Made by a program: the position numbers and the translations under genes. 64,000 nucleotides of DNA from JACKAL01 sp964400355 (lineage in GTDB: Bacteria; Bdellovibrionota; Bdellovibrionia; Bdellovibrionales; JAGQZY01): positions 1 to 64,000 of the forward strand of contig CAYNTO010000005.1 of assembly GCA_964400355.1 (NCBI GenBank), in the 5' to 3' direction. The notes beneath the pieces were generated by a model that worked only from the letters and a program-made list of their open reading frames with translations, was not told where the DNA came from and ran no database searches. Of the stretch, positions 18,565 through 26,928 are shown in pieces. Each line of letters starts with the position of its first letter. Positions within the stretch are counted from its first letter, which is position 1.

Positions 18565-20079
18565 TTATTGCAAGCCCACTAGTGTGAGGACGTAGGTATA
18601 TCCTTGAACGATGACGTCCCATTTTGCGTAAGCCAAGCTTCCGAGCCCAATCATTCCAGGAGTCATCCAACCGACAAAATGATCATGCATTGAGGGACTA
18701 TTGAGCTTTGCTAGAAATCCCAACTGCGCAATATTTTTCTCAGCGGCTTCCATTTGATCAAGGAGCTCTTTATAATTGGCATTTTTCGCCGAGCGCTCGA
18801 CCACCATAGTTTTGATCTCATTCCAGATTTCCATATCCGACGAAAGCCGCGCCATAGTCTCTAAAAACTGAGCGCTCTTATTCTTATCACCAAAGCCCAC
18901 CTTGCTGGTGAACACTTGTAGACGCACGTCTTTTTCGGCAAGCAGCACGGCTTCGATACTCTCAATATGACGATCGATCACGTAGGTATTGTAATCAATG
19001 CGCGCGAGCGCTAAAACGGCGCCGCGTATCTGTGCCGGTAAACGGGTTAAGAATTTTTGCAAGGCCTCTAAGTGAAACACAGAGCGCAATCGCAGTATAC
19101 GCGAGTGCTGGCGCTGCTGTTGAGCTACTCGCTTGAGCCAATAGATTAAAATTTGTGGACGCGCGTCCACCAACGCCGACGATGCTTTGCCATCGCGAAT
19201 GTCAGCATCTTTCAAAAGTGGAAATCGGAACTTTTCAGCCAGGTGATCAATGCTCAGCTTACCGCGAATGTACTCTACGTTTTCTCGCAAAGAAGGTGGC
19301 GTCTCTGGATCATTCTCTATCTTACGCAGGTACCATTCCACATAACGGAATTCGTCGCCTGTGCGCGCCACGATGCGATCCAACACGTCCAAACGTTCGG
19401 CTACTGATGGAAAGCGGTTGTCGAACATGTTGTCCACGATTTTTCGGATGTCGCTAAAATTTTTGTCGGCGGTAAGCCCGCGCAGCAAATATTTAGAGGT
19501 GGCATCTGTGAGAATTCCATCGCGAGAATTCACATCGCCACGGGCATAACTCACAAGAAGCGACGTCGACACTCCAAAGGATTCATATAGCGAGCGGTAC
19601 ATATTGGCCGCGATCAGCGCGTCGCCCTGGAGAAGCGCCATTTGGAATTCCTGGCGGCGTTTGCGCATTTCACGAATCGATCTACTGAGGCTCGCACCGA
19701 ACCATTTCAATTGGCCATCGATGGACGCATCGAAGTTTCTTTTTTCTTCGTACAATTTGTGCAAAACATCCCGGCGCATGAGGCTGTCGTCTTTAAATTC
19801 TTTGCGCGCAATCACCACTAGCGCGTCCAACTCCGCATCGGTCATACGAAACGTTTCTTTGACATCGGTAGCCGTCTTTTCCGCGGTCGCGCGCTCCATT
19901 TCGGTGACGGGTTCTGGAAGCGCGTCTTTTTTAAATTCGCCCAGGCCAGGCTCTGCTTCAGTGCTGGGTGCGCCCGTTTCGGCGTTGATCGGAGAGGTGA
20001 AAATATCGCCACAGGCGCTTTGAGCGCGAACTTGGGGCACACTCAACAGGACCATAACGCTGAATAGAATACGGCTCAT
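18565..20079 (-). CDS. Large exported helical protein of unknown function
   Basis: A 504-residue protein with a signal peptide (I-L-F-S-V-M-V-L-L, cleavage near V-R-A-Q). The rest is strongly helical and charged, rich in Arg, Glu, Leu and Ala, with heptad-like patches. A hydrophobic stretch near the C-terminus (M-I-G-L-G-S-L-A-Y-A-K-W and V-Q-G-Y-T-Y-V-L) could anchor it. No enzymatic motif is visible. It converges on the small secreted-protein gene and shares its terminator. It is divergent from the radical SAM gene at 20196. Confidence 0.65.
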   Translation of the reverse strand: MSRILFSVMVLLSVPQVRAQSACGDIFTSPINAETGAPSTEAEPGLGEFKKDALPEPVTEMERATAEKTATDVKETFRMTDAELDALVVIARKEFKDDSLMRRDVLHKLYEEKRNFDASIDGQLKWFGASLSRSIREMRKRRQEFQMALLQGDALIAANMYRSLYESFGVSTSLLVSYARGDVNSRDGILTDATSKYLLRGLTADKNFSDIRKIVDNMFDNRFPSVAERLDVLDRIVARTGDEFRYVEWYLRKIENDPETPPSLRENVEYIRGKLSIDHLAEKFRFPLLKDADIRDGKASSALVDARPQILIYWLKRVAQQQRQHSRILRLRSVFHLEALQKFLTRLPAQIRGAVLALARIDYNTYVIDRHIESIEAVLLAEKDVRLQVFTSKVGFGDKNKSAQFLETMARLSSDMEIWNEIKTMVVERSAKNANYKELLDQMEAAEKNIAQLGFLAKLNSPSMHDHFVGWMTPGMIGLGSLAYAKWDVIVQGYTYVLTLVGLQ

Positions 20080-20195
20080 AACGACCTCTTTCTTTACCTA
20101 GTTACCGAGCAATTTACTGCCTCTGCTTTCCGTAGAGCAATAGGGGAACCAAAACCATGTCATCTCTATAGGTTCGTTGATTTTGAAGTGCCATT

Positions 20196-21590
20196 ATGGT
20201 GATATGGCAGCGCATGTACGGCGATACCACCAACCTCCCCGAGGTCCGCAAACGACTGAACTCTGTGTCTCCATCGTTTTGCATGGCCAAATGGCTCCAT
20301 TCCACCATCCATTTGATGAATGGCACCACCCACTCCTGTTACCTTCCCCCCGTCCATGCCATCCCTCTCAAGGAAATAGAGGCCAATCCCGCCGCCCTTC
20401 ACAACACCTCAGAAAAGAAGGAGCAGCGGCGCATGATGCTCAATGGGGAGCGCCCCAAAGGCTGTCACAACTGTTGGGCCATCGAAGACCTCCCAGGTGA
20501 GCGCATCAGCGACCGAATACTGCGAGGCAGCGAGAGTTGGACAAAACCTTACTTCGAACAGGTAAAAAACTTACCTTGGAATGCCGACGTCTACCCGACC
20601 TATTTGGAGCTCAGCTTTAGCCCCATTTGCAATTTCAAATGCAGCTATTGCTCCCCTCACGTGAGCACCGCGTGGCACTCAGAGATCAAGGAACATGGCC
20701 CTTACTGGCTGAGCGAGCACCGCCATCAAAACGTTCAGTGGTTGCGTGACAACGGCTGGATGCCCATCGAGGACGAAGATCAAAATCCCTACATCGATGC
20801 GTTTTGGAAATGGTGGCCCGAGGCGTACAAAAAGCTCCATGTCCTCCGCGTGACCGGCGGCGAGCCTTTGCTCTCTAAACATACATTCCGTTTGCTCGAT
20901 TACGTGCGTGAGCATCCAAGTCAGCAACTCGAGCTGGATATCAATAGCAACTTAGGTATACCTGAAAAAGTGATGGATAAATTTATAACCGCTGCGGAAC
21001 CCGTGATCAACTCCGGCAACGTGCGCGCGTTTGGATTGCACACCAGCCTGGACAATTTCGGCGCGCGCGCGGAATACATCAGAAACGGCTTAAATTTTGA
21101 ACTCTACAACAAGAATCTGCGCAACTACTTAGACCGCATTCCAACAGCGCAAGTGTCATTCATGTGCACATTCAACGCCTTGAGTGTCGACGGCTTCGAA
21201 GATTTCCTAGATTACATCATCGATCTCAGACATGAATACCAGCGCCCCGGCAGATTCATTAATCTCGATCTCCCGCATCTCACGGGGCCAGAACATTTCG
21301 CCGTAAAAATATTGCCGAAAGAGTACGAAACTAAAATCGAAAATCTCATCGCGAAAATGGAAAAAAACATTGGCGAAGACCGCGAGAGCGCAACATTCCG
21401 CCCAATGGAAGTGGAAAAACTAAAACGCATTTTAGACTGGATGCGCACCCCCACCGACGAAAAACTACGCCGCCGCTGGCAAAAAGATTTTTATCTTTTC
21501 TACAAAGAACACGACCGCCGCCGCAAAACCAACTTCCTCGCTACTTTTCCTGGAATGGCTGAGTTTTGGGCCTACTGCTCTGAATTGTAG
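20196..21590 (+). CDS. Twitch-domain radical SAM protein
   Basis: A 464-residue radical SAM enzyme. The 4Fe-4S-binding motif is C-x3-C-x2-C at Cys145, Cys149 and Cys152 (C-N-F-K-C-S-Y-C). The SAM-binding G-G-E follows in V-T-G-G-E-P-L. The N-terminal 120 residues carry extra cysteines (Cys29, Cys48, Cys90, Cys93 in K-G-C-H-N-C-W) and the G-E-R-I-S-D-R segment, a layout I associate with proteins annotated as twitch-domain radical SAM. These may bind an auxiliary cluster. The substrate is unknown and no peptide-like partner gene is adjacent. The Shine-Dalgarno is weak, so the exact start is uncertain by a few codons. Confidence 0.85.
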   Translation: MVIWQRMYGDTTNLPEVRKRLNSVSPSFCMAKWLHSTIHLMNGTTHSCYLPPVHAIPLKEIEANPAALHNTSEKKEQRRMMLNGERPKGCHNCWAIEDLPGERISDRILRGSESWTKPYFEQVKNLPWNADVYPTYLELSFSPICNFKCSYCSPHVSTAWHSEIKEHGPYWLSEHRHQNVQWLRDNGWMPIEDEDQNPYIDAFWKWWPEAYKKLHVLRVTGGEPLLSKHTFRLLDYVREHPSQQLELDINSNLGIPEKVMDKFITAAEPVINSGNVRAFGLHTSLDNFGARAEYIRNGLNFELYNKNLRNYLDRIPTAQVSFMCTFNALSVDGFEDFLDYIIDLRHEYQRPGRFINLDLPHLTGPEHFAVKILPKEYETKIENLIAKMEKNIGEDRESATFRPMEVEKLKRILDWMRTPTDEKLRRRWQKDFYLFYKEHDRRRKTNFLATFPGMAEFWAYCSEL

Positions 21591-21598
21591 TATTGAGC

Positions 21599-21746
21599 GC
21601 TTTCTGAATGGGATTTTTTTGGTGGATGTGTTTTTTGATCGGACGGCCATCCTTGGCCTGCGCCACCGTCGCCTGCGGCGATCGCGTCCCGCTCGGTGGA
21701 GCCCGATCAAAAAACACATCCACCAAAAAAATCCCACTCAGAAAGC
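21599..21746. repeat. Giant inverted repeat 1 (44-bp arms, 60-bp spacer)
   Basis: The arm at 21599-21642 is complementary to 21703-21746 with a single mismatch in 44. Each arm contains runs of seven and six T (or A). The 60-bp spacer (21643-21702) is GC-rich and has its own short complementarity (CCACCG/CGGTGG). The element begins right after the radical SAM stop, in a region of convergent transcription, and can fold into a very long hairpin from either strand. Confidence 0.92.
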
Positions 21747-21891
21747 TCAGTTCCCCATTAAAAATAGACGAAGACGAAGAATAGACCAGACGCCCAAAGT
21801 TCGATCTGGAAAGTCTCTCGTCATAAAAAACAGAATCAAAATAATTGGAGTTCGTCGGTCAGTTTTTCAGTTTTCACCAATGTCCTAAGGA

Positions 21892-22035
21892 CGAGGTGTT
21901 GAGTTTGAGTTTTTTGTGCGTATTGCATTTCGGAGACCTCTGCAAAGCGGAAGCGTCCCCGCAGGGGTTGCAGCGAAGCAGGAGCTGCGTCTGCCGAAAT
22001 GAAATACGCGCAAAAAACTCAAACTCAGCAACTCG
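21892..22035. repeat. Giant inverted repeat 2 (42-bp arms, 60-bp spacer)
   Basis: The arm at 21892-21933 pairs with 21994-22035 with four mismatches in 42. The arms share TGAGTTTGAGTTTTTTG and CATTTCGG. The GC-rich spacer (21934-21993) is 60 bp, the same length as in the first element 145 bp upstream, although the arm sequences are unrelated. Confidence 0.9.
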
Positions 22036-22057
22036 CCCGCCCTCACTAGCAAAAGGC

Positions 22058-22088
22058 AAAAAAAAAGCACCGTACTATGACGGTGCTT
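22058..22088 (-). terminator. Intrinsic terminator of the minus-strand gene ending at 22135
   Basis: AAGCACCG (22065-22072) pairs with CGGTGCTT (22081-22088). The nine-base A-run at 22058-22066 gives a T-run on the minus strand. Confidence 0.9.
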
Positions 22089-22094
22089 CGGATG

Positions 22095-22128
22095 AACGCG
22101 CAGCTAGACTAAAAGGTGCCTGGCACCT
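22095..22128. repeat. Dispersed palindromic repeat, copy 1
   Basis: GCGCAGCTAGACTAAAAGG continues into GTGCCTGGCACC. The core CTAAAAGGTGCC-T-GGCACC (22109-22127) is partly palindromic. About 33 bases here match, in inverse orientation and nearly perfectly, the sequence after nrdB at 44524-44563. Confidence 0.85.
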
Positions 22129-22134
22129 GTCCGG

Positions 22135-22728
22135 TTAGTTGAAGTGGCAGACGCCGAGGTAGTTGGTGCCGGGTGTGTTTGCGTTGATGATGGCGGAGAT
22201 GCCGCCTTCGTTGTTCTTTTTGTATTCAACGTCGGTGAAGCGAATGCCCGAGCTGTCTTTACCGAGTTGAATCATTTGTGCTTTTTGCGCTTCGCAAGTG
22301 GGGCGATCGACCGAGTAGAAATCTTTTTCGACGTAGAGCCAATTTGTGCCAGCAGCGTAGAAAGCTTTTGGAAGAACGATTTCGCTAGAGGCAGCAAGTT
22401 TAAGATAAGCGCGTGTGGCAACAATGGAGAACCCTTTTTCCACATAGGCGTTTATGGCATCACCAGCGTTTTCTGCGAGCGAGCGATCAAAAAAACGGCA
22501 CGATCCCACCCCTTCGAATTCTTCGTCTGTTGTGGTGCCTGTTCCAGCAGTGATCTCCATGCTGGTGTCGGCCGTGTGAATGCTATACACGGCTTGCAGC
22601 CAATGTTTGTTTTCGCTCTTCATGATGTCTTGAATGTATTCTTCGCCGTCCCATATGCACCAGTCTGCTTGTGCCTGTGCCGAAAGACCCGTGAGTGTGA
22701 GCGAAAGTGCGATTACGTATTTGAACAT
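22135..22728 (-). CDS. Secreted protein of unknown function
   Basis: The ATG at 22728 is preceded by a G-rich stretch and begins a signal peptide (M-F-K-Y-V-I-A-L-S-L, cleavage near A-Q-A). An upstream in-frame start at 22773 would place 15 polar residues ahead of it and is less likely. The mature protein is about 175 residues with four Cys (W-C-I-W, S-C-R-F-F, T-C-E-A-Q, V-C-H-F-N at the very end), probably two disulphides, and a Glu-rich, Trp-containing N-terminal half. No family recognised. A terminator follows at 22058-22088. Confidence 0.65.
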   Translation of the reverse strand: MFKYVIALSLTLTGLSAQAQADWCIWDGEEYIQDIMKSENKHWLQAVYSIHTADTSMEITAGTGTTTDEEFEGVGSCRFFDRSLAENAGDAINAYVEKGFSIVATRAYLKLAASSEIVLPKAFYAAGTNWLYVEKDFYSVDRPTCEAQKAQMIQLGKDSSGIRFTDVEYKKNNEGGISAIINANTPGTNYLGVCHFN

Positions 22729-22786
22729 ATATGTCCCCCCGTTTGGTTGTTGGTCGGTGAGCTGTACTTCCACGCCCTATGGCAAA

Positions 22787-23653
22787 CTAGAAATACAGCG
22801 TTGCGCCGATATTGTAACGGGAGATCTGCGGATCATAAGCATACACTTCGAAACGTCCATCGCGGATGTACGTATCGCCCTGTGAATAACCGGCGTAAAC
22901 ACCAAATTTATCGGTCACAGAGTAGTTGGCCGTCAATGAAACGAAATATCGCCCTTCAGCATTTTCTTCAAAAACGCCAAAGTTTGTGGAATCGTCATAT
23001 TGACTCGCCAGTTCATTGACCATGCTGTAGCCTAAAGAGGCATTCAACGAAAGAGCATCCGTCAGAGAATACGAAGTCACAAGGTTCAGACCATAAACAA
23101 ATGCCGGTAGTAAGAATCCGCTCTGCGTAGTTTTAAACTCATACCAATTGTAGCGCACGAACGGTCGCAAGCTAAAAACAAATTTGCCCCCGACAAGCGC
23201 ATTGATCTGCACCGTCTCGGTGAACGTGGCTAACTTGTCGTTGTCTTGCGCCTCGATGGACGTGGGCAAAGCCAATGAACTCACCAAACGGTATTTAAAA
23301 ATACCCGTCTTCCAACCGGTGTTCCAAAAGTGCGAGAGAATTGTATCAGAGGCCAAATACTGGTTTTCACCTTGGTTCAATCCGAGCTCATAAATCTGAG
23401 TCGGAGCCTGCAATACGCGGAAGCTGTGTTGTGCATTCAACTGGTAATCAAAGAAGAGAGTGTAGTCTGTCGTCGTAAATTGATCCGCTCGTCCCGCAGG
23501 ATTGTGGCTCACGTCGAGGAGGATGTGCCAGGGCTTCGCTTGCGCCTGATTGGTCACATCACTCGTCGCCACGTTGGCCGCAAAGGCTGGGGCAACAAAA
23601 ATGTTGAGAACAGCGAGAAGAACTCCCGCTGCTCTTAGGATCGAGGCTTTCAT
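22787..23653 (-). CDS. Predicted outer-membrane beta-barrel protein
   Basis: 288 residues with a signal peptide ending near A-F-A-A-N. The mature part has alternating strands rich in Tyr and Phe and ends in L-Y-F, the classical C-terminal barrel signature. Strand-like pieces such as Y-N-I-G-A-T-L-Y-F and F-G-V-Y-A-G-Y-S-Q-G-D-T-Y are evident. The start overlaps the upstream stop as TAATG, so translation is coupled to the metzincin-like lipoprotein gene. It is the last gene of a three-gene operon and may provide the outer-membrane component of that system. Confidence 0.72.
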   Translation of the reverse strand: MKASILRAAGVLLAVLNIFVAPAFAANVATSDVTNQAQAKPWHILLDVSHNPAGRADQFTTTDYTLFFDYQLNAQHSFRVLQAPTQIYELGLNQGENQYLASDTILSHFWNTGWKTGIFKYRLVSSLALPTSIEAQDNDKLATFTETVQINALVGGKFVFSLRPFVRYNWYEFKTTQSGFLLPAFVYGLNLVTSYSLTDALSLNASLGYSMVNELASQYDDSTNFGVFEENAEGRYFVSLTANYSVTDKFGVYAGYSQGDTYIRDGRFEVYAYDPQISRYNIGATLYF

Positions 23654-26600
23654 TAAGGAAGTCCTCCGCTCATGATCGAATAGATGTAGTAGAGCTCCTG
23701 AATATCGAGTTTACCCTCTACAGAGGATTGCTCAAACTCTTCGCTCTGCTTTACTTTTTTGTAAATCACATAAGCAAAAGGGCTCGTCTGTTGAGAGAAC
23801 ATGTAATAGTTCGAATTCACACGCACGAGCGCCACAGTCTCATTGGGAATAAAATCGGCATCCTTGGATGTCTTGAGTGTTACCAGATCTGTCACCAACT
23901 GCGCCTTAGGCTGGTAATCAAAATACTGCTCGAGCTCAAATGCCGTGTACTTCTTCACCTTGATCTGATTGATGAACGATTCGTTGTCACGATTTGAAAA
24001 ATCCATCGCCGACTGCGCATAAAGCTGACGACCAATAGAAATAAACCATGGCTCCATGTCCACACGAACGGTCACGATGTCCTCAATGATACGCTCCATG
24101 AGTTTTGAAAATTCAGGAACACCCGCATACGTGAGGTAGGACGTCTCGATCATTACGCGATTAGGATTGTAATAGATCTGATCATCGCCAGCCAAAAACA
24201 CAATGGCTGCCAATTTATCAAAGGAGATACCCATACGTTTAATACCGCCCGTGAATTCATCGTATTCCGAACGGTACGGTTTATCGACTGCACCGGTCTG
24301 TAGAACCGAGTGGTAGAATGCTAGCGACAAGCGGATAGCCTGCTTGATGTCGCGAGAAATCTCCGTCACCATCTGCTCTGTTTGATGAGACTTAAAGCCT
24401 TTTTTACCCAGCTCCTCACGCAGAGAGGCTTCGTAGAATGCCGTTCTCCACATCGGTAAGAATTCTTTGAGCTCCTGCATGGTCGATACAATTGCGCTCG
24501 GGTAGCCCGTCGTGTTCCAATACGCGCGGCCAAAGCGATAATTGCGCGAGTAGTAGCCATCCTCATAGGCCTCAATGATAGACATCACCACTTCGGTGGG
24601 AGTGGTCCCGCGATCAAAGCGGTTACAAAGTGCATTGGTGATGGTGTGGTCATCCGTACAGAACAGGTAGTTCTTGGTTTTGTCCTCGACCTTGCCATCA
24701 CTGTAGGCGAACCACAGCGCCGCCTTGTCGTAGGGCTCCCACTCCTGAGTGGAGTAATACTCATCCTGCAGACGCAGATAATCCATCACCGACGACGAAA
24801 CCGTTGGCCAATACACCTGTTTGCCAGAGGCATCCACTACGTTCTTGGTTTTTCCAGACTGAATGGCTTTACCAGTAACTGGATCGATTTTAGGAGTGCC
24901 GTCTTCGTTCATTACATACTCAGCCACTTGAACCGGAACGCTTGGTGGAAGGAAGTTCTCCTTATCCACGGAACCGTAAAAGTTATGACGTAAGTTTAAG
25001 TTGTGGCCGAACTCATGGATCGACGTGCGGTAAATGATGTTTTCGGCGATCTTATCAAGAGATATACCCTCGAGAATAAAGCGTTCCACACCGGCCAAAG
25101 ATTCCTGAGCGGCAATCACACAGTGACCGCGGCGGTTCTCGGAAATGTTCTTTTTCATCTCATCATTGCGTGAGGCCATAACATGAGAGAACTCTTTGAG
25201 TACTTCTGGATCCGGAAGGCGTCCTAACGACGATCCTCCGAAAAGGTTACTAATGGCCTTCATCGAAGGCATTTCCTCTAGAGGCTTGTAGTTGATGGGA
25301 TTCACATTCACAAATGTCGTATCGTTGTGCTTGTGGAGCTTAATTGCATCGGCCATAAACGCCTGAGTCATAGTCTTATTCAGCTCCGCACCCATGATGC
25401 CGTCGTTGGAGAACGGCACACCGTAAGCCTGCAACTGCTTGAGCTGCTGGATCTGTTCAGTGCCCTCGTGCTTCACCGGCTTTTCAACAATCATCTGGGC
25501 CGACTGAAACGGATGTTTACCGTAAGTAAACATATTAAAGCCTGGATAGGAGTAGGTGGTGTAGCTCACCATGTGTGAGAAGAAGCTGCGAAGATCCGAG
25601 CGATCGCTCCAGCTTTGTGTCCACGTGTCTGGCGTCTCATCATTGAGCACCGACTTCATACGCAGGAACAAATCGGAGTTGGCCCATTTGCTGTTTTCAA
25701 AATTTTTGCTCCACTCGCCATTTGCCGGGTTTTGGAACCACTCCGGATTGCGCTTTGAGCTTTGTTCTAAAACTTTGAGGTAATATTTAATCATCCCCGA
25801 CCATACATTCAAGTTGGCTGCGATGATTTCACCCGTAAACGGGTTGGCATCCGACGGGCCGTAGCCTAACGGTGCACTGGGATCGATCTCTTCGATTTGA
25901 TTGATGAACGAGTAGCGGAGATCACCAAACTTCTTGGGCTTGCCATCCACGATTTTTCCGTCGATGTAGTCCTGATTGTTCTCGAGCAGAACAAAACGAA
26001 TTTTCAAATCTTTTTCGGCAAACACTTTGTTGGTTTTTTCGAAAATATCTCTGTAGATATATTTGTACTGCTCTGGAAAGTCCTGAGTAAAGTGAAACGC
26101 ATGGGTCTTCTTAGGATGCCAGCGATTGATGTAAAACGTATTTTTTGGCAATCCATCTTTCGGGTTTTCATTCTCAAAGATCGACTGAAAGTAGCCAAAC
26201 TTGCGCATGGCCTCATCCTGCTCGCCTTTATAAGTCATCGGTTGATAGTCCGATGGCACAACTTTGCGGAACGAAAAGCGATACTGAGCGGTAAACGTGG
26301 GATGACCATTTGTAATCGGCTTATACGAGTTTAAGCAGTTGCGGTTGAAAACCACTTCCACCAAAAAGCTAATATATCCTGGCTCCAGCTCCACGCTATC
26401 TTCAACCTGGCGTTTGGAGGCCACAGTCCAACATTTGTCGTCGGGGTCAACGCCGGGCATATTGGCCACGTCGTACATACTGAAATCCACTTTAAAGTTT
26501 TTGCGGTCTTTCCAGTGCTTGCGGTTGTCATCGATCTCTTTATTGGTTGTTTTACCGTCGATGGATTCCAACTGCGCTTCGTGGTGGGTGATGGGCCACA

Positions 26601-26928
26601 CATAAATGATCGGCGTCGAAGTGAGCGATGTTTCGCGACCACGGTAAGCACCCTGCACACTTTTAAAAGTGAGCTTGGTTTCAGAAAAATCAAAATAACC
26701 CACTGTCATGTCGGACTGGTAGCCCGCGAACACGTGGCCGCCATCGAGAGAGTTGCGCACCACTGTCACTTTGGAATAATAGAGATCCCGTGGAGAGTCT
26801 GTGCCGATAAAAGCATCTTTGGGAATGATGTTTCGCGTTTGATCATAGCGAAGTTTTTCAACGCCTCTATTTTTGGCACACGAAACTGAAAATACAATAG
26901 CGAATGTGATTAAAGCTAAATGTCTCAT
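23653..26928 (-). CDS. Large lipoprotein with metzincin-like zinc metalloprotease domain
   Basis: A 1091-residue lipoprotein: signal peptide with lipobox V-S-C (Cys17). The zinc motif is H-E-F-G-H-N-L-N-L-R-H (His638, Glu639, His642, His648), that is HExxHxxxxxH. About 90 residues later S-V-M-D-Y resembles the Met-turn of metzincins. The usual Gly of the metzincin motif is replaced by Asn. The family looks like the large zinc-dependent metalloproteases found in many Gram-negatives. The first 550 residues have no motif I recognise. It is joined by TAATG overlaps to genes on both sides. Surface or periplasmic proteolysis is inferred. Confidence 0.85.
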   Translation of the reverse strand: MRHLALITFAIVFSVSCAKNRGVEKLRYDQTRNIIPKDAFIGTDSPRDLYYSKVTVVRNSLDGGHVFAGYQSDMTVGYFDFSETKLTFKSVQGAYRGRETSLTSTPIIYVWPITHHEAQLESIDGKTTNKEIDDNRKHWKDRKNFKVDFSMYDVANMPGVDPDDKCWTVASKRQVEDSVELEPGYISFLVEVVFNRNCLNSYKPITNGHPTFTAQYRFSFRKVVPSDYQPMTYKGEQDEAMRKFGYFQSIFENENPKDGLPKNTFYINRWHPKKTHAFHFTQDFPEQYKYIYRDIFEKTNKVFAEKDLKIRFVLLENNQDYIDGKIVDGKPKKFGDLRYSFINQIEEIDPSAPLGYGPSDANPFTGEIIAANLNVWSGMIKYYLKVLEQSSKRNPEWFQNPANGEWSKNFENSKWANSDLFLRMKSVLNDETPDTWTQSWSDRSDLRSFFSHMVSYTTYSYPGFNMFTYGKHPFQSAQMIVEKPVKHEGTEQIQQLKQLQAYGVPFSNDGIMGAELNKTMTQAFMADAIKLHKHNDTTFVNVNPINYKPLEEMPSMKAISNLFGGSSLGRLPDPEVLKEFSHVMASRNDEMKKNISENRRGHCVIAAQESLAGVERFILEGISLDKIAENIIYRTSIHEFGHNLNLRHNFYGSVDKENFLPPSVPVQVAEYVMNEDGTPKIDPVTGKAIQSGKTKNVVDASGKQVYWPTVSSSVMDYLRLQDEYYSTQEWEPYDKAALWFAYSDGKVEDKTKNYLFCTDDHTITNALCNRFDRGTTPTEVVMSIIEAYEDGYYSRNYRFGRAYWNTTGYPSAIVSTMQELKEFLPMWRTAFYEASLREELGKKGFKSHQTEQMVTEISRDIKQAIRLSLAFYHSVLQTGAVDKPYRSEYDEFTGGIKRMGISFDKLAAIVFLAGDDQIYYNPNRVMIETSYLTYAGVPEFSKLMERIIEDIVTVRVDMEPWFISIGRQLYAQSAMDFSNRDNESFINQIKVKKYTAFELEQYFDYQPKAQLVTDLVTLKTSKDADFIPNETVALVRVNSNYYMFSQQTSPFAYVIYKKVKQSEEFEQSSVEGKLDIQELYYIYSIMSGGLP

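Noticed and set aside
21541..21888. Open frames on both strands that start with the same M-V-D-V-F-F-D-R
   Set aside because: They are the two reads of the long inverted repeat, not genes.
22144..23019. 291-codon plus-strand frame opposite two exported proteins
   Set aside because: It spans the junction of two minus-strand genes that each have a signal peptide and supported starts.
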